Source: Bacillota bacterium (lineage in GTDB: Bacteria; Bacillota; UBA4882; UBA8346). From it: DNA of 64,000 bases. Of this stretch, positions 26,621-35,035 are shown piece by piece. Location of the stretch: contig JAEVYU010000013.1 in NCBI GenBank assembly GCA_023392595.1, positions 31,103-95,102 on the forward strand, in the 5' to 3' direction. How positions within the stretch are numbered: the stretch's first letter is position 1; each line of letters opens with the position of its first letter. A program made the position numbers and the translations under genes. The notes beneath the pieces are model-generated. The model searched no databases and was not told the origin of the DNA. It saw only the letters and a program-made list of their open reading frames with translations.

Positions 26621-27940
26621 ATGGACTTTAATTGGAAACGTATTGGGGATGAGACTACCGATCTTTTGCGAAGCTTAATCCGGATTAATACGACCAATCC
26701 TCCGGGAAATGAGGTTTTAGCCGCAACTTTTATTAAGACACTACTGGAGCGGGAGGGAATACCGGTTGAAATTTATGAGTCCGCTCCCAGGCGGAGCAAC
26801 TTGGTTGCCCGCCTGTCCGGAGACGGCTCTCATAGACCGGTTATGATGTTATCTCATCTGGATGTGGTTGCCGCCAATTCGAATCAATGGAGTTTTGATC
26901 CCTTTGCCGGAATTATTGACGGCGGGTATATCTGGGGCAGAGGCGCTCTTGATATGAAGGGCATGCTGGCGATGGAACTGATGACGTTGATTTTATATAA
27001 AAGAAGTGGACAAGTTCCTGGACGGGAACTCATTTTAGTGGGAGCTGCCGATGAAGAAGTCGGCGGTTTGTATGGTATTAATTGGCTGATGAGTCAAGGT
27101 ATCCACGGCTTGGATGATGTTGAGTTCGTTATTAATGAGGGTGGGACAGGGTTTATCCAGAATGGAAAGCCAATTTTTCCTTGCCAAAATGCGGAAAAAG
27201 GACTGTTGTGGCTTAAACTCTCGTTATCCGGAACACCGGGACACGCTTCCATGCCTTCCAAAGATAATGCGATTGTACAAATGAATAAAATTATCGGACG
27301 AATTGGCCGCCATAGAGAACCGATTACGCTTTGCGGGACCAGCAGGAGTTTTTTAAGCCAGATAGCAGCGCAGCACGGTGTGAAACTGCCAAGTCTACCG
27401 GAAAGTTTGGATTATACTTTAAAACTGTTTGCTAATCGTCATTTTAGCAGGGAACGTTCGGTTCAAGGGATGTTATATAATACGATCTCTCCTACCATAT
27501 TGCAGGCAGGGATGAAAACCAATGTGCTTCCGGAACAATGTGAACTAACTCTGGATTGTCGTTTAGTCCCGGGCGAAACTCCAGAGCATTTTTTGGAACA
27601 ACTCCGGAATATCATCAATGATTCCAGAGTTACCTGTGAAGTTCTGCAAGCGGCCACTCCTACGGAATCCCCCGTGGATACGGAGCTTTTTGGGATTATG
27701 CGCCAAGTGGTGCAACAAATAAACCCGGATAGCGATGTTTTGCCATATTTATCAACGCTGGCTACAGATTCCCGTTATTTTCGGCAAAAAGGGATAACCA
27801 GCTATGGTTTTATTCCGGTATTAATTTCCGAGGCGGAATTGCAACGGATGCATGGAGTCGATGAGCGACTTTCCCTGGCAAACTTGGAAATGGGAACTAG
27901 GATCTTGTACCAGGTAATACAAGAGATCAGTCGTCATTAG
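26621..27940 (+). CDS. M20-family metallopeptidase/deacylase
   Basis: A 439-residue member of the ArgE/DapE/carboxypeptidase family. Zinc ligands are in SHLDVV, GRGALDMKGM and ADEEVGG (with the catalytic Glu pair), and a dimerisation lid domain follows (about 190-310). The ATG at 26621 follows GGGAG with eight bases spacing. Family members remove acyl groups or amino acids from small molecules; the exact substrate is unclear. It is a single gene. Confidence 0.88.
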   Translation: MDFNWKRIGDETTDLLRSLIRINTTNPPGNEVLAATFIKTLLEREGIPVEIYESAPRRSNLVARLSGDGSHRPVMMLSHLDVVAANSNQWSFDPFAGIIDGGYIWGRGALDMKGMLAMELMTLILYKRSGQVPGRELILVGAADEEVGGLYGINWLMSQGIHGLDDVEFVINEGGTGFIQNGKPIFPCQNAEKGLLWLKLSLSGTPGHASMPSKDNAIVQMNKIIGRIGRHREPITLCGTSRSFLSQIAAQHGVKLPSLPESLDYTLKLFANRHFSRERSVQGMLYNTISPTILQAGMKTNVLPEQCELTLDCRLVPGETPEHFLEQLRNIINDSRVTCEVLQAATPTESPVDTELFGIMRQVVQQINPDSDVLPYLSTLATDSRYFRQKGITSYGFIPVLISEAELQRMHGVDERLSLANLEMGTRILYQVIQEISRH

Positions 27941-28033
27941 CTAATCAACTTTAAAAAGCGGCAGCCAAAGCAAAATTGAGTAAAAATCTTCATTGTTTCT
28001 GGGCTTTTGGACGGGCCGGTTTAACGGGTTTGC

Positions 28034-28564
28034 TCAACGAGCCCATTGGATAAGTAACAAACCATATGCGATCCCGATAAGGCAACCGGCGATTACGTCC
28101 GATGGGTAATGACTTCGGAGGTAGACTCTAGAAAAGGCTACAATGAGAGCCCAGGAACACAAAAAAATTCCCACCGGCAGCCACCAGTGAAGCGTTAAAA
28201 CCATAGCGGAAAAGTTATTGGCGCAATGGGAGGAAGGAAAAGAGTAACGTCCTAAGTCTTTCCAAAAGTTTCCTCTTGGTAAACCTGCTCCATTCGGCCG
28301 GATTCTCTTCGTCAAGGCTTTGATCAGGTTACAGGTTTGATCGCTTAAGATGACAGCGATTAACAGAAAACCAATCCGCATGCGGACAATGGATGGCCCT
28401 ACTATCAAGAAAGTTACGAGAAGAATAACTATCAAATGCCTCCAATAGGGAGGATGGGAAAAAAAAGACATTATCGTGGTAAACCGAAGATTATGTTGGT
28501 TTTCTTTCAGTGAACCCAGTATTTTTTGATCGAACTGTTGAATCCGGTCCATTAATTTAATCAT
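28034..28564 (-). CDS. PAP2-family phosphatase, membrane-bound
   Basis: A 176-residue membrane protein. The three phosphatase motifs are present: KALTKRIRP, PSSH and SRVYLRSHYPSDV, with several hydrophobic segments between them. Relatives remove phosphate from phosphatidate or undecaprenyl pyrophosphate, so lipid-carrier recycling is plausible. AAGGA precedes the start at 28564. It points toward the M20 gene (convergent) and no clear terminator lies between them. Confidence 0.88.
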   Translation of the reverse strand: MIKLMDRIQQFDQKILGSLKENQHNLRFTTIMSFFSHPPYWRHLIVILLVTFLIVGPSIVRMRIGFLLIAVILSDQTCNLIKALTKRIRPNGAGLPRGNFWKDLGRYSFPSSHCANNFSAMVLTLHWWLPVGIFLCSWALIVAFSRVYLRSHYPSDVIAGCLIGIAYGLLLIQWAR

Positions 28565-28688
28565 CCAAATTCCTTCACTAACTTAGAATTTTTTTAGCTT
28601 TATCCTTTCATCTGAAAATATGCAAGTTACTCCAAAGTTAAAGCGCAAATTCGGGTTCCCCATATTACTTCAGGACACCTTGGAAAGC

Positions 28689-28716
28689 TTGTCAAAATTC
28701 TGAAAGATGTTATAAT
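28689..28716 (+). promoter_or_regulatory. Sigma-A-type promoter upstream of the RfaE2-like gene
   Basis: TTGTCA at 28689-28694 and TATAAT at 28711-28716 have a 16-base spacer. The next start codon is at 28827, giving a leader of about 100 bases with no recognised structure. Confidence 0.6.
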
Positions 28717-28826
28717 TATGCAGGTATCTTTTTAGCGATATTTTTTATTGTAAAGTTCAATGATTATGCTTAATGGATCAAAAAATTAAAATTTATTAAA
28801 AAGCATCAAGACAGGAGTGGAAACAA

Positions 28827-29303
28827 ATGGGTTTAATTTTAGAGAGGAATCAACTCAGTGAACAAGCAGAAAAGTGGCGGCACGAGAATCTCAAAGTGGT
28901 TTTAACCAATGGTTGTTTTGATATCCTGCATGTTGGTCATTTACGGACTTTTAAAGAAGCGAAAGCTCAAGGCGATATTTTGGTGGTTGGGCTCAATAGC
29001 GACCAGTCTATTCGAGGCTTAAAAGGGCCTACCCGCCCGCTTATTTCGCAGAATGAACGTTTGGAACTTTTGGCTGCTTTGGAACCTATCGATTATGTTA
29101 CTTTATTTGATGAGGCCACTGCGGTCCGTTTAATTGAACTGGTTAGACCTCAAGTGTATGTTAAGGGAGGAGACTATACTCTAGATACCCTTCCCGAAAA
29201 AGATGTAATACTCCGTTACCAGGTTGAAGTTAAATTCATTCCCTTGGTTACAGGAATTTCCAGTACAGAAATGATTAAAAGAATAAAAACTGCCAATATA
29301 TAA
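28827..29303 (+). CDS. rfaE2: D-glycero-beta-D-manno-heptose-1-phosphate adenylyltransferase-like (RfaE2)
   Basis: A 158-residue nucleotidyltransferase with the HxGH motif (TNGCFDILHVGH, His35 and His38), the KGPTRP loop and VKGGDY. This pattern matches the RfaE domain 2 family, which makes ADP-heptose from heptose 1-phosphate and ATP. The final ISST motif fits as well. ADP-heptose feeds inner-core lipopolysaccharide or S-layer glycans, so the gene is compatible with an outer membrane, but no kinase (RfaE1) or heptosyltransferase is in the window. AGGAG precedes the ATG. It has its own promoter. Confidence 0.82.
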   Translation: MGLILERNQLSEQAEKWRHENLKVVLTNGCFDILHVGHLRTFKEAKAQGDILVVGLNSDQSIRGLKGPTRPLISQNERLELLAALEPIDYVTLFDEATAVRLIELVRPQVYVKGGDYTLDTLPEKDVILRYQVEVKFIPLVTGISSTEMIKRIKTANI

Positions 29304-29470
29304 GGCGCGTTCTTACAATACAGCCGTGGGGATGTTATATGCCACACCTAAGGCAGGACTGTAAATGCTATAGGCAGTTTTAAGCCGGAGGGAGGATTGC
29401 TAAAAAATCGGGCCGTCTTATAGCAACATTTCTCAAAGCAGCCTGACATGATATAAAGTCTATTTCATCA

Positions 29471-30556
29471 TCATTCCCCAAATTCAACCCCGATGCTTTT
29501 GGCGATGCGAATAAGCTCACTGTCCGCGGGTACGGTTTTCAATCGTCCAACTGCATCTTCTATGGGTACGGCGCCGATTTCATTACCCTGTAAACTTACC
29601 ATCATACCATAGTTATTTTGTTTGATTAATTCAACGGCAGCGACTCCATAGCGGGTGGACAAAATTCGATCGTAGGGGATGGGCCTTCCGCCCCGTTGGA
29701 GGTGTCCTAAAACTGTTACCCGGGAATCAATACCGGTTATCTCCGTCAATTCTCCAGCGATTTTTTGACCGATACCACCCAGACGGATCGGATCGGGACT
29801 ATCTTTGACCACTTGGCTGACTACCATGGAGCCGCCTTTGGGTTTAGCCCCCTCGGCAACCACCACAATACTGAAGTTTTTGCCTGCTTTTTGACGCTCC
29901 AGGGCTTTACCTGCTATTTTTTGAATGTCATAAGGGATTTCCGGAATGATAATCATATCGGCGCCTCCGGCAATTCCTGATTCCAGAGCTATCCAACCGG
30001 CATATCTTCCCATTACCTCGAGGACCATAATCCGGTGATGGGATTCGGCGGTGGTGTGTAGTTTGTCAAGAGCTTCGGTTGCAGTATCTACCGCAGTCAT
30101 AAAGCCAAAGGTGAAATCGGTTGCGGATAAATCGTTATCAATCGTTTTCGGAACCGCCACGACATTTAGCCCTTTACGCGCAAAATCACGGGCGCTGGTT
30201 AAAGTACCGTCGCCGCCAATTAGAACCATCGCTTCGATACCGTGGAAGCGTATATTATCAATGACTTGATCCGATTTATCCACGTAAGACACAATACCAT
30301 TTTCTTCAACCCTAAAACTAAAGGGATTATCCCGGTTGGAAGATCCTAAAATGGTACCGCCGCGATCCAGAATGCCGGAAGCCTTAGAAACGTCGAGCTT
30401 AACCCATTCATCCAGAACCAGGCCGTGATATCCATCTTTGAAGCCTATAACCTCATAATCATATTTACAGACCGCAGTTTTGACTACTGCCCGTAAAACA
30501 GCGTTCAATCCCGGGCAATCCCCGCCCCCGGTGATTACACCTATTTTTTTTATCAT
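29471..30556 (-). CDS. 6-phosphofructokinase (ATP- or PPi-dependent)
   Basis: A 361-residue phosphofructokinase that phosphorylates fructose 6-phosphate. Key motifs are GGGDCPGLNAV at the N-terminus, GGDGTL (114-119), PKTIDND (136-142) and MGRYAGWIAL. The position equivalent to residue 104 of the E. coli enzyme is Gly117 (as in ATP enzymes), but the position equivalent to 124 is Lys137 (as in pyrophosphate enzymes). This mixed pattern occurs in group III enzymes, so the phosphate donor cannot be read from sequence. AGGAG precedes the ATG. The gene stands alone. Confidence 0.9.
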   Translation of the reverse strand: MIKKIGVITGGGDCPGLNAVLRAVVKTAVCKYDYEVIGFKDGYHGLVLDEWVKLDVSKASGILDRGGTILGSSNRDNPFSFRVEENGIVSYVDKSDQVIDNIRFHGIEAMVLIGGDGTLTSARDFARKGLNVVAVPKTIDNDLSATDFTFGFMTAVDTATEALDKLHTTAESHHRIMVLEVMGRYAGWIALESGIAGGADMIIIPEIPYDIQKIAGKALERQKAGKNFSIVVVAEGAKPKGGSMVVSQVVKDSPDPIRLGGIGQKIAGELTEITGIDSRVTVLGHLQRGGRPIPYDRILSTRYGVAAVELIKQNNYGMMVSLQGNEIGAVPIEDAVGRLKTVPADSELIRIAKSIGVEFGE

Positions 30557-30790
30557 AATCCGGCTCCTCTCAAAAGCCTTTAATAATTGAATTGTGAAGA
30601 ATTAACGATAAAAGGTCAATATTATCAACAATATTAGTATTTCGCGTCTATCGGTGGGAATACCTCCCATAAAATTGGAAATATTTACGGGTTACAAAAT
30701 ACGGTATACAAGGCTCCTATAAAATACGGTTTAGCCATCAGCAAATTGCAGGAAAATAAAACTTCTGAGTGGATTGAGATTATCGGTGGG

Positions 30791-30991
30791 ATGGTTCGGG
30801 AGTTTAAAAGCGCCGGGACCATATGGTAGAGATGGTTAACCAAATCCCGGACTTGTATTGCAATGCCGGATGGAGTTTTTTATGTTTTTGCCAGTATAAA
30901 GGGGCTAATAGGGAAGATATATCACGGCCAAACTATCACGGATGCGGATGATTTTGCCGGCTTATTATTGGAGCATGCCAAAGTGGCTGCT
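30791..30991 (+). pseudogene. Aspartate aminotransferase, C-terminal remnant
   Basis: Three frames together spell the end of a class I aminotransferase: MVREFK, then (after a frameshift near 30806) RRDHMVEMVNQIPDLYC, then (after another near 30862) MPDGVFYVFASIKGL and DFAGLLLEHAKVAA. These match the C-terminal domain of AspC-type enzymes before the expected PGSAFG. The rest of the gene is absent and the end merges into the palindromic structure at 30960-31018. It is clearly non-functional. Confidence 0.75.
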
Positions 30992-31018
30992 CCAATAATA
31001 AGCAGCCACTTTGGCATG
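30960..31018. repeat. Interleaved double palindrome (A-B-A'-B')
   Basis: Arm A (30960-30975) is the exact reverse complement of 30988-31003 (16 bp), and arm B (30974-30991) is the exact reverse complement of 31001-31018 (18 bp). The two inverted repeats are interleaved, so they form either alternative hairpins or a pseudoknot-like fold. Arms A and B are part of the aminotransferase remnant; A' and B' look copied from the opposite strand. The rest of 30557-30790 shows nothing recognisable. Confidence 0.85.
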
Positions 31019-31080
31019 AATATGCGAGAAAAACTACATTTCAATCTGCCGGTGTGCGGCAAATTGAAAAATGGTCCACT

Positions 31081-31557
31081 TTACTTACGGTTTATATTGG
31101 TTAAATCTTTTTCCGGTACACTTAAGAAGCGGGAAGCCCATAATTTGGCCGAATCCAAATCGTGTTCCAGATAATTGCCGCATTCTTTCCGGACGGCGCC
31201 GGGAATCGGGTCGGAAAATTGAACCACATCACGCAGGGCTTTGCAAACCAGATCTGCTACCCAAGAGGCCTCTTTGTCGTGACAGAATGTGAAATAGAAA
31301 CCAGTCCGGCATCCCATGGGAGAAATATCAATCAGTTCGTCGGTATATTTGCGGGTAAACGTGGCGAAAAGATGTTCTAAAGTATGGAGGGCGTCATTGG
31401 GAATATACTTTTGATTGGGTTGGGCGAAACGGACATCAAATTTAGAGACTACACATTCCGGGAACTTCGAATCGACCTGTATTACTTTGGCTTTCCGTAC
31501 ATAGGGAGCTACGACTTGGTCGTGGTCCAGTTCAAAAGACTCTACTTTGGGATTCAT
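31081..31557 (-). CDS. luxS: S-ribosylhomocysteine lyase
   Basis: A 158-residue metalloenzyme that splits S-ribosylhomocysteine into homocysteine and DPD, the precursor of autoinducer-2. The metal ligands are His58 and His62 in HTLEHL and Cys126 in ECGNY; Cys83 in GCRTGFY is the catalytic thiol. Its start overlaps the end of mtnN by 26 bases, so the two are co-translated and together recycle S-adenosylhomocysteine. Downstream is the interleaved palindrome, which could end or stabilise the transcript although no T-run is present. Confidence 0.96.
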   Translation of the reverse strand: MNPKVESFELDHDQVVAPYVRKAKVIQVDSKFPECVVSKFDVRFAQPNQKYIPNDALHTLEHLFATFTRKYTDELIDISPMGCRTGFYFTFCHDKEASWVADLVCKALRDVVQFSDPIPGAVRKECGNYLEHDLDSAKLWASRFLSVPEKDLTNINRK

Positions 31558-32284
31558 CTACAACACCTCTATTTTTTTCAGATTCTTCTTTGATGACTTC
31601 CATCAAATGGATAAGAAAATCGGAACAGCGTTCAGCCGCCAATGCTTTAAAATTATTATACATCTCCAAGGTATCATTATCGGAATTATCCGAGATCGAG
31701 CGGATTATCACGAAAGGAACTCCGCAAAGGGAACATACTTGGGCAACTGCAGCGCCTTCCATTTCGTTGCAGTAAGCACCGAAATCCTGATATAATTGTT
31801 TCTTTCTTTCCGGAGAATTATTAAATTCATCCCCGGTAGCAACCGGACCGGCAAAAATGCGGTAATCCTTTCCCACACAACGAGCCATGGCTTTTTTGCA
31901 AAGCTCTATGAAATCAGGATCGGCATCAATAAACCCGTCATCGTCTTCTGTAAATGCGCCTTGCTTGATCCCAAACGGCGTTAAAATGACATCATATTGA
32001 ATGCAGGATGTGGAGATGACTACATCCCCAATTTTAAGTTCGGGGTGCAGGCCACCGGCAGAGCCGATGTTTACAATACGATCCGGAGAAAAATTATCAA
32101 CCATCAATTGGGTGCAACGGGCGGCATTGACTTTCCCGACCCCTGCCAAAGCGATTACACAGGGGTGATTTTCGATGCTGCCGCTATAAAACTCAATACC
32201 GTAAATGGTTATGGCTTGAATGTCGTTCATTCGGGTTAAAGCCGCATCACGTTCGGTTTCTACGGCTGTGATAATTCCAAGCAT
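31532..32284 (-). CDS. mtnN: 5'-methylthioadenosine/S-adenosylhomocysteine nucleosidase
   Basis: A 250-residue nucleosidase that removes adenine from SAH and MTA. Typical features are GIITAVETE at the N-terminus, VNIGSAGGL, EMEGAAVAQV and RSISDNS with the catalytic Asp. The ATG at 32284 follows AGGAG with nine bases spacing; the longer frame from 32311 has no ribosome binding site. It forms an operon with luxS immediately downstream on the minus strand. Confidence 0.95.
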   Translation of the reverse strand: MLGIITAVETERDAALTRMNDIQAITIYGIEFYSGSIENHPCVIALAGVGKVNAARCTQLMVDNFSPDRIVNIGSAGGLHPELKIGDVVISTSCIQYDVILTPFGIKQGAFTEDDDGFIDADPDFIELCKKAMARCVGKDYRIFAGPVATGDEFNNSPERKKQLYQDFGAYCNEMEGAAVAQVCSLCGVPFVIIRSISDNSDNDTLEMYNNFKALAAERCSDFLIHLMEVIKEESEKNRGVVDESQSRVF

Positions 32285-32603
32285 AAATAGAAGCTCCTGT
32301 CTATGTTGCATTCTGTTATATTTTAAACAGTCTTGAAGATTTTATCATCCGGCAGTCTTTTTGTAAAGTATTCGGATAGCGCGGCCCGGCTTATTTTGGA
32401 GATTATGGCTTGTTAATCTTTCTCGGGGAGACAGGCTGTTGAGAAAAACTTTTGGTGAGTCGTGACAAGCTAGATTATTTTTCTGTTAACAAATCTTCGA
32501 AAAAGGGTTTCATAGACGGTGGGACGAATTAAATTAATATCTTACGGAACAGGGAAATTATTCAATTCAATCTAATAAATGTCTATCAAGACAGGAGTTC
32601 AAA
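32285..32603. other. Divergent intergenic region mtnN / HAD gene
   Basis: This gap of about 320 bases separates mtnN (minus) from the HAD gene (plus) and must hold both promoters. No convincing -35/-10 pair, riboswitch or repeat was identified by eye. Confidence 0.4.
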
Positions 32604-33242
32604 ATGGGAAAAATTACAGCCGTTGTTTTTGATTTCGGGGGTGTTCTGATGGACTGGAACCCTCATTATCTTTATAAAAAATTCTTGGGAGATAATCCTC
32701 AAAAAACCCTGGAGTTTTTAAGAGAAGTTGGGTTCGACGAGTGGAACCGGCAATTGGACAAGGGGCGAACCTTCGCGGAAGGAGTAGCCGATTTACGACA
32801 GCGTTTCCCCGCTTATCAGGAATTGATTCAAGCTTATGACCGGCGTTGGGAGGAGACTTTGGCGGGTCCGATCCAGCCGACGGTTGATATTTTAAGAGAA
32901 CTTAAAGAGGAAGCGAAAACGGGCACAGGGACGACAGGATTTTCACTTTATGGTTTAACGAATTGGTCGGCGGAAAAATTCACAACCATCCGCCATCAAT
33001 ATGAATTTTTTGATTGGTTTGAAGACATCGTAGTTTCAGGTGAGGAAAAATTGATTAAACCGGATCCCCGGATATTTCATGTATTGTTGCAAAGAAGCCG
33101 GCGAACTGCAGCTGAATCCTTATTTATCGATGATTCCTCCACCAATATTGCAGCAGCAAAAGAGTTGGGTTTTGACACCATTCTCTTTCAATTGCCCGAT
33201 CAATTAAGAGAAGAATTATGCCGCAGAGGGTTACTTACGTGA
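32604..33242 (+). CDS. HAD-superfamily hydrolase (YihX-like)
   Basis: A 212-residue HAD phosphatase. Motif I is FDFGGVL with the nucleophile Asp, motif II LTNWS, motif III Lys in EEKLIKPDP, and motif IV FIDDSSTN. The helical cap between motifs I and II is of the subclass IA size. The best recognised relative is YihX, an alpha-glucose-1-phosphate phosphatase, but this family is promiscuous. ACAGGAG precedes the ATG. It overlaps the Nudix gene by 25 bases, so both are translated together. Confidence 0.88.
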   Translation: MGKITAVVFDFGGVLMDWNPHYLYKKFLGDNPQKTLEFLREVGFDEWNRQLDKGRTFAEGVADLRQRFPAYQELIQAYDRRWEETLAGPIQPTVDILRELKEEAKTGTGTTGFSLYGLTNWSAEKFTTIRHQYEFFDWFEDIVVSGEEKLIKPDPRIFHVLLQRSRRTAAESLFIDDSSTNIAAAKELGFDTILFQLPDQLREELCRRGLLT

Positions 33243-33790
33243 AAGATATTCAATCCATTAAAGTGATTGATGATTTTCTGCTAAGCGAGAATGTTCACTT
33301 GCCCCTTTCCGAGATGTGGGTGGATCCCGATCTTCAGCGAATCAGCAGTTTATGTTATTTAGAAAGCAATGGAAAATTACTGATGCTACAGCGCAGGAAA
33401 GAACCGTTTCAGGGTTTTTGGACGGCGCCCGGTGGGAAGCTGGAACCCTTAGAAGAACCAAGGCAAACGATTATCCGGGAAATATGGGAAGAAACCGGGC
33501 TTACTTTGAAAAGTCCCACCTTAAAGATGATCACCTCAGAAACCGGAGAGGGACTGGACTACAATTGGCTGGTTTTCATATTTCTCGCTCATGATTTTAG
33601 CGGTTCTTTAAAGGAAAGTGACGAAGGCGCTTTACAATGGATTCCCAAGCCGCTTCTATTGGATAGTTCCATCCCGGATGTCGATTGCAAATTGCTGCCG
33701 TTGATTTTTGAAGAAGGGAAACGTTACTTTGTACGACTAAGTTATAATCATCTTCATCAGGTTGATACTTTGCAGAGTACTTTGTTGTAA
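33218..33790 (+). CDS. Nudix hydrolase (MutT-like)
   Basis: A 190-residue protein with a complete Nudix box (GGKLEPLEEP, then REIWEETGL at about residues 73-91), which binds metal and hydrolyses nucleoside diphosphates linked to another group. It could act as an 8-oxo-dGTPase or on another activated metabolite. The ATG at 33218 overlaps the HAD gene; a GTG at 33239 just after its stop codon also has a usable ribosome binding site, so the first seven residues are uncertain. Overlap implies joint expression with the HAD phosphatase. Confidence 0.87.
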   Translation: MPQRVTYVKDIQSIKVIDDFLLSENVHLPLSEMWVDPDLQRISSLCYLESNGKLLMLQRRKEPFQGFWTAPGGKLEPLEEPRQTIIREIWEETGLTLKSPTLKMITSETGEGLDYNWLVFIFLAHDFSGSLKESDEGALQWIPKPLLLDSSIPDVDCKLLPLIFEEGKRYFVRLSYNHLHQVDTLQSTLL

Positions 33791-33984
33791 CCGGCACTTT
33801 GATAGTGGGTCTTTCGCTTAAACCAAACCTATCCGTTATGGTGGCGAGCCTTCACCCTGGCTTTTAGGATTACGGATCATGGATCAATTGTATGGGGTTC
33901 TCGGTTCAGCCTGGATTTTCAGTAGCTAATCTGGTATGATACGGGTAGTTTTAAAAAAATAATCGAATCGAATGAGGACATTGA

Positions 33985-34971
33985 ATGAGTAAAATATTTA
34001 ACATTCCGGACATGGGCCGATTTGGAGAAGAATCGGGGTTTATTACTTTAGAAGTCTGCAGTGATCAACACTTTCGTGTTGGACAAGAGGGAGTTGTTTC
34101 CATCACCGCCACCGGCGATCGAAAAGTAGAATTTATCGCTTTTGAGGATCATACGTTGGCTTATGTGAGTTCATCCATGGGGTATCCGGCTTATTATCCG
34201 ATTCATCCGGTAAAAGTTGAGAAACCGCTGAAAGCAGTATTGATGGATTTGGATGGAACCAGTGTCCGCAGTGAAGAATTTTGGATTTGGATTATTGAAA
34301 TGACCACTGCCAGTTTACTCGGCAATCCGCGCTTTCAATTGGAGGAGGCCGATTTGCCCTATGTTTCAGGTCATAGTGTTTCGGAACATTTGAAGTATTG
34401 CATTCAGAAGTATTGTCCGGAAAAGTCCCTGGAAATCGCCAGAAACTATTACTTTGAACATACCCACCGTGAAATGAAAGCGATCATGGATGGCGGCGGT
34501 AAGGAAGGGGCTTTTACCCCGGCCCCGGGAATTAAGGAATTTTTATGTGAATTAAAGACGATGGGTGTAAAAATCGGCCTGGTGACTTCGGGATTATATG
34601 AAAAAGCTTGGCCGGAAATTCTTTCGGCCTTCCGAACCTTAAAGATGGGTGATCCCAAGGATTTTTACGATGCCATCATTAGCGCCGGTTTTCCATTACG
34701 TCAAGGTGAAGTTGGTACTTTAGGAGAGTTGTCGCCCAAACCCCATCCCTGGCTTTATGCTGAAGTAGCCAGAGTAGGATTGGGGATTGCTTTTGAAGAC
34801 CGGAATTCAGTGGTCGGTATCGAAGACAGCGGCGCCGGTGTCTGTTCGATACGTTTGGCGGGATTTCCAACCATCGGTATCAGTGGAGGAAATATCGAAA
34901 GCAGCGGAACAAAATCCCTTTGCAATCATTATTGTGACAATTTTTCGGAAATTCTCAAACTGTTGGCCTAA
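33985..34971 (+). CDS. HAD-family phosphatase with an unusual N-terminal extension
   Basis: A 328-residue protein. Residues 1 to about 80 form an extension (containing GFITLEVCSDQHFRVGQEG) not recognised in other HAD enzymes. The HAD core follows with motif I MDLDGT, motif II VTSGL, motif III in SPKPHPW and motif IV GIEDSGAG. The cap is large and helical as in phosphoglycolate or beta-phosphoglucomutase relatives. A GAGGAC site precedes the ATG. The next gene, an SDR epimerase, starts 65 bases later, so the pair may modify a phosphorylated sugar. Confidence 0.82.
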   Translation: MSKIFNIPDMGRFGEESGFITLEVCSDQHFRVGQEGVVSITATGDRKVEFIAFEDHTLAYVSSSMGYPAYYPIHPVKVEKPLKAVLMDLDGTSVRSEEFWIWIIEMTTASLLGNPRFQLEEADLPYVSGHSVSEHLKYCIQKYCPEKSLEIARNYYFEHTHREMKAIMDGGGKEGAFTPAPGIKEFLCELKTMGVKIGLVTSGLYEKAWPEILSAFRTLKMGDPKDFYDAIISAGFPLRQGEVGTLGELSPKPHPWLYAEVARVGLGIAFEDRNSVVGIEDSGAGVCSIRLAGFPTIGISGGNIESSGTKSLCNHYCDNFSEILKLLA

Positions 34972-35035
34972 ATCCAGTAAAACTACCCCGACAATGACAT
35001 TCTTTTTAAAAGAGAAGTTGAAAGGAAGAGTTCGG

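Noticed and set aside
31001..31018. Riboswitch or ordinary terminator at the interleaved palindrome
   Set aside because: No T-run on either strand and the arms match aminotransferase coding sequence, so a rearrangement is the simpler explanation.
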